Below the pieces are notes generated by a model. It was not told the origin of the DNA, searched no databases, and was given only the letters and a program-made list of their open reading frames with translations. From Litorisediminicola beolgyonensis (GTDB taxonomy: Bacteria > Pseudomonadota > Alphaproteobacteria > Rhodobacterales > Rhodobacteraceae), in assembly GCF_042679605.1 (NCBI RefSeq), contig NZ_JBHTMU010000033.1, forward strand, positions 1-46,281: a DNA stretch of 46,281 bases, written 5' to 3'. A program made the translations under genes and the position numbers. The stretch's first letter is position 1. Each line of letters begins with the position of its first letter. Positions 1-7,826 of the stretch are shown here, piece by piece.

Positions 1-1
1 C

Positions 2-1375
2 CGCCGCCTCGCCGCGGACGGCACGCCCCCCGAGGCCGTGCTCTGGTCGGTGCGCGAGGCACCGCGCGATCTCTTCGCCGGAACCGCGCCGCCCGCCTCC
101 GGCCCCGCCCGACAGCTTCACCTCCCGCGCGTCGCCGTCGACGGTCTCGAATCCGCGCTCTGCCATTCCGACCCGCAGCGCTTCGCGCGCGCCTACCGCA
201 CGGTGCTCCGCCTCTCGTCCGGGGAGCTCTCTTGGGGCGACCGCCGCGACGCGGAGATGGCGCTGATCCTGCGCCAGGCCAAGGCGGTGGGCCGCGACGT
301 CCACAAGATGCACGCCTTCGTCCGCTTCCGGGAAGTGCCGGGCGACGGCCCCCGCCGTGCCTTCGCCGCCTGGTTCGAGCCCGAGCACCCGATCTGCGAA
401 CGCGCCACGCCCTTCTTCGCCAAGCGCTTCGGCGACATGGACTGGATCATTGCGACGCCCACGGTCACCGCGCGCTTTGAAAAGGGACGGCTCAGCTTCG
501 AGGAAACCGCCGACCAGCGCCCGCCGCCCGAGGACGCGACCGAGGATCTCTGGCGCACCTATTACGCCTCCATCTTCAATCCGGCGCGCGTCATGGTCAA
601 AGCCATGTGCGCCGAGATGCCCAAGAAATACTGGAAGAATCTGCCCGAGGCCGAGCTGATCCCCGGTCTTATCGCCGGGGCCGAGACCCGGGTGCGCCAG
701 ATGGCCGAGGCGCAGCCGCGTCTCGATACCGACCGGCGCACCGCCGCCATCCACGCCCGCCAGCGCGCGCCCGCGCCCGAGCCGAAACATGCCGCCGAAC
801 GGCTCTCCCGCGATCTCGACGCCTGCACCCGCTGCGGGCTCTGCGGTCCCGCGACGCAGGTCGTGAAGGGCGAGGGGCCGATGGACGCGCGGCTGATGAT
901 CGTGGGCGAACAGCCGGGCGACCAGGAAGACCTGGCCGGGCGGCCCTTCGTCGGACCGGCGGGCGAGGTCTTTGACGACTGTGCGCGCAGCGCGGGGCTC
1001 GACCGGTCGCGCGCCTACATCACCAACGCGGTCAAGCACTTCAAGTTCGCCCCGCGCGGCAAGCGCCGCATCCACCAGCGCCCCGACACGGGCGAGGTCG
1101 AGGCCTGCCGCTGGTGGCTCGACATCGAGCGCCGCCTGGTCCGTCCCCGCCTCATCCTCGCCATGGGGGCCACCGCGGCGCAGTCCCTCACCGGGGACGG
1201 GACGGGCCTTCTACGACGGCGCGGCACAGTCGAGGAGACGCCCGACGGCCAACCCGTCCTCCTGATGCTCCACCCGAGCTACATCCTGCGCCTGCCCGAT
1301 CCGCGCGCGCAGTCCGACGCGCGCACCGCGCTCGCCGAGGATCTCGCGGCCGCCTGGGAGGTCTGCACCACCTAG
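2..1375 (+). CDS. udgX: UdgX-type uracil-DNA glycosylase fused to a DUF4130 domain (5' end outside window)
   Basis: Predicted DNA repair protein that recognises uracil in DNA. The reading frame is open from base 2, so the N-terminus lies outside the window; the first in-window start-like codon is the GTG at 38, and numbers below count from it. Residues about 1-215 resemble DUF4130. The C-terminal half is a uracil-DNA glycosylase fold with motif A GEQPGDQED (about 290), the loop KRRIHQ (about 342) and motif B HPSYILR (about 412). KRRIHQ is the hallmark of UdgX, whose His in this loop is known to bond covalently to the abasic site. CTRCGLCG near 266 begins an iron-sulfur type Cys cluster. Such fusions commonly follow a radical SAM gene, which would lie outside this window. 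The next gene converges, with a 3-base gap. Confidence 0.88.
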   Translation, partial: RRLAADGTPPEAVLWSVREAPRDLFAGTAPPASGPARQLHLPRVAVDGLESALCHSDPQRFARAYRTVLRLSSGELSWGDRRDAEMALILRQAKAVGRDVHKMHAFVRFREVPGDGPRRAFAAWFEPEHPICERATPFFAKRFGDMDWIIATPTVTARFEKGRLSFEETADQRPPPEDATEDLWRTYYASIFNPARVMVKAMCAEMPKKYWKNLPEAELIPGLIAGAETRVRQMAEAQPRLDTDRRTAAIHARQRAPAPEPKHAAERLSRDLDACTRCGLCGPATQVVKGEGPMDARLMIVGEQPGDQEDLAGRPFVGPAGEVFDDCARSAGLDRSRAYITNAVKHFKFAPRGKRRIHQRPDTGEVEACRWWLDIERRLVRPRLILAMGATAAQSLTGDGTGLLRRRGTVEETPDGQPVLLMLHPSYILRLPDPRAQSDARTALAEDLAAAWEVCTT

Positions 1376-1378
1376 CGC

Positions 1379-2755
1379 TCAGACGGTGACGAGCTTGCCG
1401 GGATTGAGGATGCCGCGCGGATCGAGTGCCTGCTTCAGCTCGGCCATCACCGCGTAAGCCGCGCCATGCTCGGCCTCGAGATAGCGCAGTTTCCCGGTGC
1501 CCACGCCATGCTCGCCCGACACGGTCCCGCCAAGCGACAGCGCGATCTCGTTGACCTCTCCGGCCAGCCGCTTGCCGCGCTCCACGTCGCCGGGATCGGC
1601 CGGATCGACAAGGATGAGAAGGTGGAAATTGCCGTCGCCCACATGGCCCACGAGCGGCGCGATCAGCCCCGAGGCGGCGATGCGCTCCTTAGTGCGCCGG
1701 ATCGCCTCGGCCAGCGCCGAGATCGGAACGCAGGTATCGGTGACCATGCCCTCCGCGCCCGGGCGCAGCGCCTTTCCAGCGTAATAGGCGTCGTGGCGCG
1801 CCTTCCAGAGCCGGTTGCGCTCTTCCATCTTCGTCGCCCAGGCGAAATCCGACCCACCCATCTCCTCGGCGATCTCGCGGAAGCTTTCGACCTGCTCGGC
1901 GACGCCCGCCTCGGTGCCGTGAAACTCGAGAAACAGCGTCGGCACCTCGGCCAGCTGCATGTCGGGGTTGTAGAGGTTCATCCCGCCCATCTGGACCTCG
2001 TCCAGAAGCTCGATCCGCGCCATCGGCAGACCGGACTGGATGGCGAGGATCACCGTGTCGACCGCCGCCTCGACGGTCGGAAACCCGCAGACGGCCGAGG
2101 AGATCTTCTCGGGAATGCCCCAGAGCTTGACCGTCAGCTCGGTGATGACCCCGAGCGTGCCTTCCGACCCGATCATCAGCCGCGTCAGGTCGTAGCCGGT
2201 GGCGCTCTTGCGGGCGCGCGACCCGGTGCGGATCACCCGTCCGTCCGCCAGCACCACCTCGAGCGCCAGGATATTGTCGCGGATCGTCCCGTAACGCACC
2301 GTGTTGGTGCCCGAGGCCCGCGTCGCCGCCATCCCGCCGAGGCTTGCATCGGCACCGGGATCGACGGTGAACATCAGCCCGGTGTCGCGGAGCCGGGCGT
2401 TGAGCTCGGTGCGGGTCACGCCGGGCTGCGCCACCGCGTCGAGATCGGCGTCATTGACGGCCAGGACCTTGTTCATCCGCATCATGTCGAGCGCCACGCC
2501 GCCATGGGCGGGCACCACGTGCCCCTCGAGCGACGAGCCGACACCGAAGGGGATCACCGGGCAGCGCGCCGCGTGGCAGAGGCGCAGGATCTCGGAGACC
2601 TCGGCGGTGCTTTCGGGAAAGAGCACGGCCTCGGGACGGGCAGGGGAGGTGTAGCCCTCGTCGCGCCCGTGCTGATCGAGCACGCTCTCGCCGGTGGCGC
2701 AGCGGGCGCCCAGAAGGGCAGACAGGGCGTCGAGCGGTGCGGGTCCGTAGGTCAT
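1379..2755 (-). CDS. FAD-linked oxidase, glycolate oxidase GlcD / D-lactate dehydrogenase type
   Basis: Flavoprotein of 458 residues that probably oxidises a 2-hydroxy acid such as D-lactate or glycolate. The N-terminal half is a PCMH-type FAD domain (PFGVGSSLEGH near 85, GGMAATRASGTNTVRYG near 140, IGSEGTLGVITELTVKL near 196). The C-terminal half is the FAD-oxidase C domain with GHVGDGNFH and the terminal GEHGVGTGK. The ATG at 2755 is chosen because a strong AGGAGG lies seven bases before it; an in-frame extension to 2803 has no such site. The gene is divergent from rimO, with starts about 95 bases apart. The exact substrate cannot be told from sequence. The CCG iron-sulfur subunit of GlcF type is not next to it. 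Confidence 0.88.
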   Translation of the reverse strand: MTYGPAPLDALSALLGARCATGESVLDQHGRDEGYTSPARPEAVLFPESTAEVSEILRLCHAARCPVIPFGVGSSLEGHVVPAHGGVALDMMRMNKVLAVNDADLDAVAQPGVTRTELNARLRDTGLMFTVDPGADASLGGMAATRASGTNTVRYGTIRDNILALEVVLADGRVIRTGSRARKSATGYDLTRLMIGSEGTLGVITELTVKLWGIPEKISSAVCGFPTVEAAVDTVILAIQSGLPMARIELLDEVQMGGMNLYNPDMQLAEVPTLFLEFHGTEAGVAEQVESFREIAEEMGGSDFAWATKMEERNRLWKARHDAYYAGKALRPGAEGMVTDTCVPISALAEAIRRTKERIAASGLIAPLVGHVGDGNFHLLILVDPADPGDVERGKRLAGEVNEIALSLGGTVSGEHGVGTGKLRYLEAEHGAAYAVMAELKQALDPRGILNPGKLVTV

Positions 2756-2837
2756 GAACAGTCCTCCTCGTGGCCGCTTATCGCGCCGGCACCGCGCGGC
2801 CACAAGTCACGCTCTTTCCCCGAGCATCGCTCTCGCC

Positions 2838-2843
2838 TATATC
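2838..2843 (+). promoter_or_regulatory. -10-like element directly before rimO, possible leaderless start
   Basis: TATATC sits seven bases before the rimO ATG, in the context CGCCTATATC. That spacing would put transcription start at or next to the ATG, so the mRNA may be leaderless; no Shine-Dalgarno sequence is seen. Nearly the same context (CGCCTATATT) occurs before rpsO. A -35 box is not convincing. Confidence 0.35.
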
Positions 2844-2850
2844 CGCGCGC

Positions 2851-4224
2851 ATGGCTCAGAACCCGCCCAACCTCCGTCCCGACCTCGCCAACGCCCGGCT
2901 GGAGCGCGACCTCTCGACCGTTCGTCCCGGACAGCAGCCGACGATCGGCATGGTCTCGCTCGGCTGTCCCAAGGCGCTGGTCGACAGCGAACGCATCCTC
3001 ACGCGCCTGCGCGCCGAGGGCTACGCGATCTCGCCCGACTATGCCGGGGCCGAGGCGGTGATCGTGAACACCTGCGGCTTTCTCGACAGCGCCAAGGCCG
3101 AGAGCCTCGACGCCATCGGCGAGGCGCTCAAGGAAAACGGCCGGGTCATCGTCACAGGCTGCCTGGGCGCCGAGCCCGATTACATCACCGGCGCGCATCC
3201 GAAGGTTCTCGCCGTCACCGGCCCGCATCAATACGAGCAGGTGCTCGACGCCGTTCACGCCGCGGTGCCGCCCGACCCCGATCCCTTCGTGGACCTGCTG
3301 CCCGCGTCGGGCGTCAAGCTCACGCCGCGCCATTACAGCTACCTCAAGATCTCCGAGGGCTGTAACCACAAGTGCCGGTTCTGCATCATCCCCGACATGC
3401 GTGGCCGCCTGCAGTCGCGCCCGATGAAGGCCGTCCTGCGCGAGGCCGAGAAGCTCGTCGAGAGCGGCGTGAAGGAGCTTCTGGTCATCAGCCAGGACAC
3501 CTCGGCCTATGGCACCGACTGGTCCGACCGCGACCACAAGTTCCCGATCCTGCCCTTGGCCGAAGAGCTGGGCCAGCTCGGCATCTGGGTCCGGATGCAT
3601 TACGTCTATCCCTATCCGCATGTCCGCGACCTCGTGCCGATGATGTCCGAGCGGGGCGTGCTGCCCTATCTCGACATCCCGTTCCAGCACGCCCATCCGG
3701 ACGTCCTGAAGCGCATGGCGCGGCCCGCAGCGGCCTCGCGGACGCTCGACGAGATCCGCGCCTGGCGCGACACCTGCCCGGACATCACCCTGCGCTCGAC
3801 CTTCATCGTCGGCTATCCCGGCGAGACCGAGGCCGAGTTCCAGCATCTTCTCGACTGGCTCGACGAGGCCCAGCTCGACCGTGTCGGCTGCTTCCAATAC
3901 GAGGATGTCAAGGGCGCGCGCTCGAACGCGCTGCCGGATCACGTCGCGCCCGAGGTGAAACAGGAGCGCTGGGAGCGTTTCATGGAGAAGGCGCAGGCGA
4001 TCTCCGAGGCCAGGCTCGCCGCCAAGGTCGGTCGCCGCATGACCGTTCTGGTCGACAGCGTCGAGGAGGACGGCGCCACCTGCCGCACCCTGTCCGACGC
4101 GCCCGAGATCGACGGCAATCTCTTTATCGACAGCGGGTTCGAGGACCTCGCACCCGGCGATCTGGTCGAGGTCACGGTCGACGAGGCCGGGGAATACGAC
4201 CTCTGGGGCGTGCGCACCGGCTGA
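2851..4224 (+). CDS. rimO: Ribosomal protein S12 methylthiotransferase RimO
   Basis: Radical SAM enzyme of 457 residues that adds a methylthio group to the conserved Asp of ribosomal protein S12. The N-terminal MTTase domain carries the cluster-binding cysteines in SLGCPKALVDSE, NTCGFLDSAK and VTGCLGAE. The radical SAM motif CNHKCRFC follows near residue 171, and a C-terminal TRAM domain (about 385-455) precedes the stop. Length and all three domains are normal for the family. The start at 2851 is preferred over an upstream in-frame ATG at 2770 because the family begins shortly before the first Cys motif and a -10-like box lies just upstream. The gene stands alone; a candidate small RNA and terminator follow about 180 bases downstream. 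Confidence 0.96.
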   Translation: MAQNPPNLRPDLANARLERDLSTVRPGQQPTIGMVSLGCPKALVDSERILTRLRAEGYAISPDYAGAEAVIVNTCGFLDSAKAESLDAIGEALKENGRVIVTGCLGAEPDYITGAHPKVLAVTGPHQYEQVLDAVHAAVPPDPDPFVDLLPASGVKLTPRHYSYLKISEGCNHKCRFCIIPDMRGRLQSRPMKAVLREAEKLVESGVKELLVISQDTSAYGTDWSDRDHKFPILPLAEELGQLGIWVRMHYVYPYPHVRDLVPMMSERGVLPYLDIPFQHAHPDVLKRMARPAAASRTLDEIRAWRDTCPDITLRSTFIVGYPGETEAEFQHLLDWLDEAQLDRVGCFQYEDVKGARSNALPDHVAPEVKQERWERFMEKAQAISEARLAAKVGRRMTVLVDSVEEDGATCRTLSDAPEIDGNLFIDSGFEDLAPGDLVEVTVDEAGEYDLWGVRTG

Positions 4225-4399
4225 GTGCCGGCCGAGTGACGTTGCGTCTCGATTCGGCAATTCCGCTGATAAACTATCCCTAAGGATAGGTGCACCTGTA
4301 AGAAGTGACAGTTTGCTCAAGAATTGGGCGCAACTTCGCGCGATTCGGAGTTCGATTCTTGCAAGAACACGCTCACCGCATTGTAGAAATGGGTTAAAA

Positions 4400-4583
4400 T
4401 AATCTTGTTTCCCGAGGCACCGTGGGCCAGTCGCGGTTCTTCAAACTCTGTCGAAGCCACGTCGCAATCGCATCCTAGCGGCGCGTCCGAGACATTCCCT
4501 GTTGCGCTCCTTCGGGGGCCAAGACCTTTAGAACACATTCTTTTCCATCACCAAAACGGGCGCCCCTCGTGGGCGCCCTTTTT
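4400..4583 (+). ncRNA. Candidate structured small RNA, 6S-like, ending at an intrinsic terminator
   Basis: Bases 4403-4417 (UCUUG then CCCGAGG) can pair with 4509-4524 (CCUUCGGG then CAAGA), closing a domain of about 120 bases. Inside are GGGCCAGUC on the 5' side and GUCCGAGA on the 3' side. As I recall E. coli 6S RNA, it has the same two short strings flanking its central bubble. TAAAAT at 4395-4400 could be a -10 box. A terminator at 4558-4583 would end the transcript. No open frame with a ribosome site covers it. The 6S identity is an inference from memory; the known alphaproteobacterial location beside zapA is not seen here. A different sRNA or a structured 3' UTR is also possible. Confidence 0.42.
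4558..4583. terminator. Strong intrinsic terminator, probably bidirectional
   Basis: GGGCGCCC-CTCGT-GGGCGCCC is followed by five T on the plus strand and preceded by AAAA on the plus strand, which gives TTTT on the minus strand. It can end the candidate RNA on the plus strand and the LuxR-type gene on the minus strand, whose stop lies about 30 bases away. Confidence 0.85.
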
Positions 4584-4611
4584 CATGTCCGCGCTGGGCA
4601 GGTTTTCCGTC

Positions 4612-5484
4612 TCAGTGCTCCGCGAAGGGGCCGCCGTCGCTCTCGATCAGCACGCGGGTGTCGGCCGAATCATGCCCCGGCTCGGTCGGCATCGGCAGAA
4701 GACCGACCGTCATCGCCAGCGCGGCCAGTTCGGTCCGGCTCGGGACACCGGTATTGGTGTGCAAGGTACCCAGCCGCTGACGCACCGCCGAGACCGACAC
4801 CCCCAGCGCCTCGGCGATCTCGCGATCCTTCAACCCGCGTCCGATCATGGTCAGAAGCTCGATCTGCTTGGCGGTGAGGTGATTCCGCTCGGGAAATTCC
4901 GAGGTGAAATGCTGCATGTAGCGCTGGTGCCCGGTCAGCGCGGCGGTGTGCAGCACCCATCCGTGCGAGCGCGCGATCACCCGCATCTGCCGCGCCGAGA
5001 TATCGCCGGAAAAGGTGATGAGCCCAGCCTGCGGCGGCGCATGCTGGCGGAGCGGCACCGAGAACCCCGCGCGCAGACCGCGCCGCGCCGCCTCGCGCAG
5101 ATGCTCTACCCGCTCGGGCGGCACCTGCCGGTACTCGTCGACGAACTCGAGCCCGACCAGAACCGGCGTCAGGTAGCGCATCGCGTGATCGCGGAAATAG
5201 GTCCAGCGCCCCAGTTCGGGATCGGAATGCAGCGCCTGCAGCCAATCCGCCTCGTAGGAGGTGCGGATGAAGAGCGTCTTCTTCCAGTCCTGAAGCGACG
5301 CGGTCACCACGAAATCGACGAAGGGCAGGCCCACCTGCCGCCCGAGCCGCACCAGAAGATCCCAGACATCCGAAGACCGCCGCGTGCCTTCGAGCGCCAG
5401 GAGAAACCCCTGCAGAAGCTCCGGCACGTAATGCTCGGCATCGACCATCTCGCGGGGCGGCTGACCCGATCCGATCAGGGGCAT
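4612..5484 (-). CDS. LuxR-family transcriptional regulator with N-terminal ligand-binding domain (LuxR solo)
   Basis: Regulator of 290 residues. Residues about 10-190 fit the autoinducer-binding type domain of LuxR proteins in length and position, and residues about 220-285 are a clear LuxR-type helix-turn-helix (LTAKQIELLTMIGRGLKDRE followed by IAEALGVSVSAVRQRL). No luxI-type synthase is in the window, so it is a solo regulator that may sense a signal made elsewhere or a different small molecule. The start at 5484 is chosen for the AGGAGG nine bases upstream; the frame continues to 5676 but without a ribosome site. It is divergent from thymidine kinase and ends beside a bidirectional terminator. 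Confidence 0.82.
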   Translation of the reverse strand: MPLIGSGQPPREMVDAEHYVPELLQGFLLALEGTRRSSDVWDLLVRLGRQVGLPFVDFVVTASLQDWKKTLFIRTSYEADWLQALHSDPELGRWTYFRDHAMRYLTPVLVGLEFVDEYRQVPPERVEHLREAARRGLRAGFSVPLRQHAPPQAGLITFSGDISARQMRVIARSHGWVLHTAALTGHQRYMQHFTSEFPERNHLTAKQIELLTMIGRGLKDREIAEALGVSVSAVRQRLGTLHTNTGVPSRTELAALAMTVGLLPMPTEPGHDSADTRVLIESDGGPFAEH

Positions 5485-5668
5485 GTCATGCCCCCTCCTG
5501 CCGATGGCCGTATCCCGCCAACGTCCGCCACACCGTCTCCTGTCCCCTGCGCCGTGCATGAGCGGCGCCTGTCCCGCGCGCGATCCTATCCGTTCGGATG
5601 GGAAAGACCAGACGTTCCGTGATCGCACCCGACTTGCCCGGTCCGCGCGGCTCGGGCAAGGAACGCCC

Positions 5669-6262
5669 ATGGCCAAGCTCTACTTCATGTACTCGACGAT
5701 GAACGCGGGGAAATCGACGCTCCTGTTGCAGGCCGCGCATAATTACGAAGAGCGCGGCATGGCGGTGATGCGCATGACCGCCGCGGTCGACAGCCGCGCC
5801 GGGGCGGGACGCATCGGCTCGCGCATCGGTCTCGGACGCGACGCCGAGACCTTCTCTGCCGACACCGATCTCTTCGCCCGGATCGAGACGCGCATCACTG
5901 AGGGCCCCCTGGCCTGCGTTTTCCTCGACGAGGCGCAGTTCCTCTCCGACATCCAGGTCTGGCAGCTTGCCCGCGTCGCTGACGATCTCTCTGTGCCGGT
6001 GATGTGCTACGGGCTGCGCGTCGATTTCCGCGGCCAGCTCTTTCCGGGCTCCGCCGCGCTTCTGGCGCTGGCCGACGATTTGCGCGAGGTCCGCACGATC
6101 TGCCATTGCGGGCGCAAGGCGACGATGGTGGTGCGGCAGGACAGCGAAGGCCAAGTGATCCGCGACGGGGCGCAGGTCCAGATCGGCGGCAACGAGACCT
6201 ATGTCAGCCTCTGCCGCAGGCACTGGCGCGCGGCAATGGGCGAGACCGCAGCCACGGGCTGA
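5669..6262 (+). CDS. tdk: Thymidine kinase, type II
   Basis: Cytoplasmic salvage enzyme that phosphorylates thymidine with ATP. The 197-residue length is normal. The P-loop is MNAGKST (about 11-17), the Walker B-like DEAQ with the catalytic Glu is at 87-90, and the structural zinc site is formed by C145, C147, C182 and H185 (CHCGRK and CRRHW). The ATG at 5669 has AAGGA eight bases upstream; earlier in-frame codons give a basic, low-complexity extension without family similarity. The gene stands alone. Its presence fits a cell that salvages and, through the locus at 9.5-21.9 kb, breaks down pyrimidines. Confidence 0.95.
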   Translation: MAKLYFMYSTMNAGKSTLLLQAAHNYEERGMAVMRMTAAVDSRAGAGRIGSRIGLGRDAETFSADTDLFARIETRITEGPLACVFLDEAQFLSDIQVWQLARVADDLSVPVMCYGLRVDFRGQLFPGSAALLALADDLREVRTICHCGRKATMVVRQDSEGQVIRDGAQVQIGGNETYVSLCRRHWRAAMGETAATG

Positions 6263-6303
6263 CATCCGCTTCGGATGTCATGCGGATTTCACCGAAATCC
6301 GGC

Positions 6304-7422
6304 TCAGACGCGCTCCACCAGCACCGAGCCCACCGAATACCCCGCCCCGAACGAGCAGATCACCCCCCGGTCGCCCGGTTCCAGATCGCCCGAATGCTTC
6401 GAGAACGCGATGATCGACCCCGCCGAGGAGGTGTTCGCGTAATCCTGCAGGATGTTCGGCTGCTCGTCGGACTCCGGCACCCGCCCCATGACCTTCCTGC
6501 CGATGAAATCGTTCATCGTCTTGTTGGCCTGGTGCAGCCAGAGCCGTTTGAGGCCCTCCGCCTCCCAGCCCGCATCCTCGAGATGGCCGAGGATATGCGC
6601 CGAGACGAGCGGCAGCACCTCCTTGAAGACCTTCCGCCCGTTCTGCATGAACTGCATGTCGCGCCGGTCTTCCATCGCGTCGCGGGTTCGCCGCAGAAAG
6701 CCGTTCTCGTTGCGGATATTGTTGGAATACTCGGTCGCGCAGCGGGTCGAGACCACGTCGAACCGCGCGCCCTTGGCGTCCTCGGCGCGCTCCATCAGCA
6801 CCGCCGTGCAGACGTCGCCGAAGATGAAGTGACAGTCCCGGTCGCGCCATTCGAGATGCCCCGAGGTGACCTCGGGCGACACCACCAGCGCCCGCCGGAC
6901 CGAGCCCGAGCGGATCATGTCCGCCGCCGCCTGGATGCCGAAGGTCGCCGAGGAACAGGCCACGTTCATGTCGAAGGCGAACCCGCCGGCGCCGAGATGG
7001 CGCTGAATCTCGACCGCGATGGCGGGGTAGGGGCGCTCATGGTTCGAGGCCGCGCAGATCACCAGATCGACCTCCGACGCCTCGCGCCCGGCCTGCGCCA
7101 AGGCCTTCCCGCAGGCATCGAGCGCGATCTCGGCCATGATCGAGGGCGCTTCGGCGTCGCGCGGGGCAAGCCGCGGATACATCCGGTCGGGTTCGAGAAT
7201 GCCGTCCTTCTCGTAGACATAGCGCTGCTCGATGCCCGAGGCGTTGAAGATGAACTCGGTGCTCGAATGCCCCTTCGCCTCGATCTCGCCGGCCGCGATG
7301 GCCTCGGCGTTCTCGGCGTTGAAGAGATCGGCATGGGCGTTGAACGCCTCGACCAGCTCTTCATTGGTGATGACATGCTCGGGCGTAAAGACGCCGGTGC
7401 CGGTGATCGCAGGTGTGAACAT
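6304..7422 (-). CDS. Beta-ketoacyl-ACP synthase III-type enzyme (long FabH homologue)
   Basis: Thiolase-fold condensing enzyme of 372 residues. The catalytic triad is visible as C156 (VACSSAT), H297 (LHQAN) and N330 (ANTSSAG). It is about 50 residues longer than standard FabH, partly because of an acidic and Ala-rich segment near residues 20-60, which marks a separate KAS III subfamily. It may therefore act in a specialised acyl or secondary pathway and need not start bulk fatty acid synthesis. The start at 7422 has GAGGAG about eight bases upstream. No other fatty acid gene is adjacent; csaA and proC follow on the same strand upstream. Confidence 0.85.
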   Translation of the reverse strand: MFTPAITGTGVFTPEHVITNEELVEAFNAHADLFNAENAEAIAAGEIEAKGHSSTEFIFNASGIEQRYVYEKDGILEPDRMYPRLAPRDAEAPSIMAEIALDACGKALAQAGREASEVDLVICAASNHERPYPAIAVEIQRHLGAGGFAFDMNVACSSATFGIQAAADMIRSGSVRRALVVSPEVTSGHLEWRDRDCHFIFGDVCTAVLMERAEDAKGARFDVVSTRCATEYSNNIRNENGFLRRTRDAMEDRRDMQFMQNGRKVFKEVLPLVSAHILGHLEDAGWEAEGLKRLWLHQANKTMNDFIGRKVMGRVPESDEQPNILQDYANTSSAGSIIAFSKHSGDLEPGDRGVICSFGAGYSVGSVLVERV

Positions 7423-7487
7423 GGGGCAGGTCTCCTCGCCCGTTAAACTGTGCCGCCGGGGCGCCCGAGACAAGCGCGGCCTTTACG

Positions 7488-7826
7488 TCAATGCATCCGC
7501 GCGCCGTTCGGGACCGGGTGATCGGGCGACAGGAGCACGATCGCACCCGCCTCGTCCGACGCGCCGAGGACCAGCACCTCGGACATCACCGGACCGATCT
7601 GGCGCGGAGGAAAGTTCACCACGGCCATGACCTGCCGTCCGACCAGCGCCTCGGGCGTGTAATGCACCGTGATCTGGGCCGAGCTCTTCTTCTCGCCGAT
7701 CTCCGGGCCGAAATCGATCCAGAGCTTGATCGCGGGCTTGCGCGCCTCGGGGAAGGGCTCCGCGCGGATCACCGTGCCCGCGCGGATATCGACCTTCATG
7801 AAATCGTCGAACGCGATCTCAGTCAC
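7488..7826 (-). CDS. csaA: tRNA-binding protein CsaA
   Basis: Small OB-fold protein of 112 residues. The pattern FDDFMKVDIRAGTV near the N-terminus, KKSSAQIT in the middle and PDHPVPNGARMH at the end are typical of CsaA, a dimeric tRNA-binding protein first described as an export-related chaperone in Bacillus. It starts with GTG at 7826 and overlaps the end of proC by eight bases, so the two genes are probably translated together. The functional link to proline synthesis is unclear. Confidence 0.9.
   Translation of the reverse strand: MTEIAFDDFMKVDIRAGTVIRAEPFPEARKPAIKLWIDFGPEIGEKKSSAQITVHYTPEALVGRQVMAVVNFPPRQIGPVMSEVLVLGASDEAGAIVLLSPDHPVPNGARMH

Larger units (their letters stand above)
4225..4611. 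other. 387-base gene-free region with short palindromes and a candidate RNA gene
   Basis: This is the gap between rimO and the convergent LuxR gene. It is visibly richer in A and T than its surroundings. It holds several short perfect palindromes: CTATCC-CTAA-GGATAG (4274-4289), AGGTGCACCT (4288-4297) and TTCTTGCAAGAA (4356-4367). The second half carries a structured RNA candidate and a terminator, listed separately. A short minus-strand open frame at 4317-4538 looks like chance. Confidence 0.5.

Noticed and set aside
1466..3061. Long plus-strand open frame of 531 codons
   Set aside because: It lies antisense to the FAD oxidase gene and runs into rimO in another frame; the product is His/Arg/Gly-rich and has no family pattern, as expected for shadow frames in high-GC DNA.
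4317..4538. Minus-strand ORF of 73 codons in the rimO-LuxR gap
   Set aside because: No ribosome site, no family resemblance, and it is antisense to a structured RNA candidate ending at a terminator.
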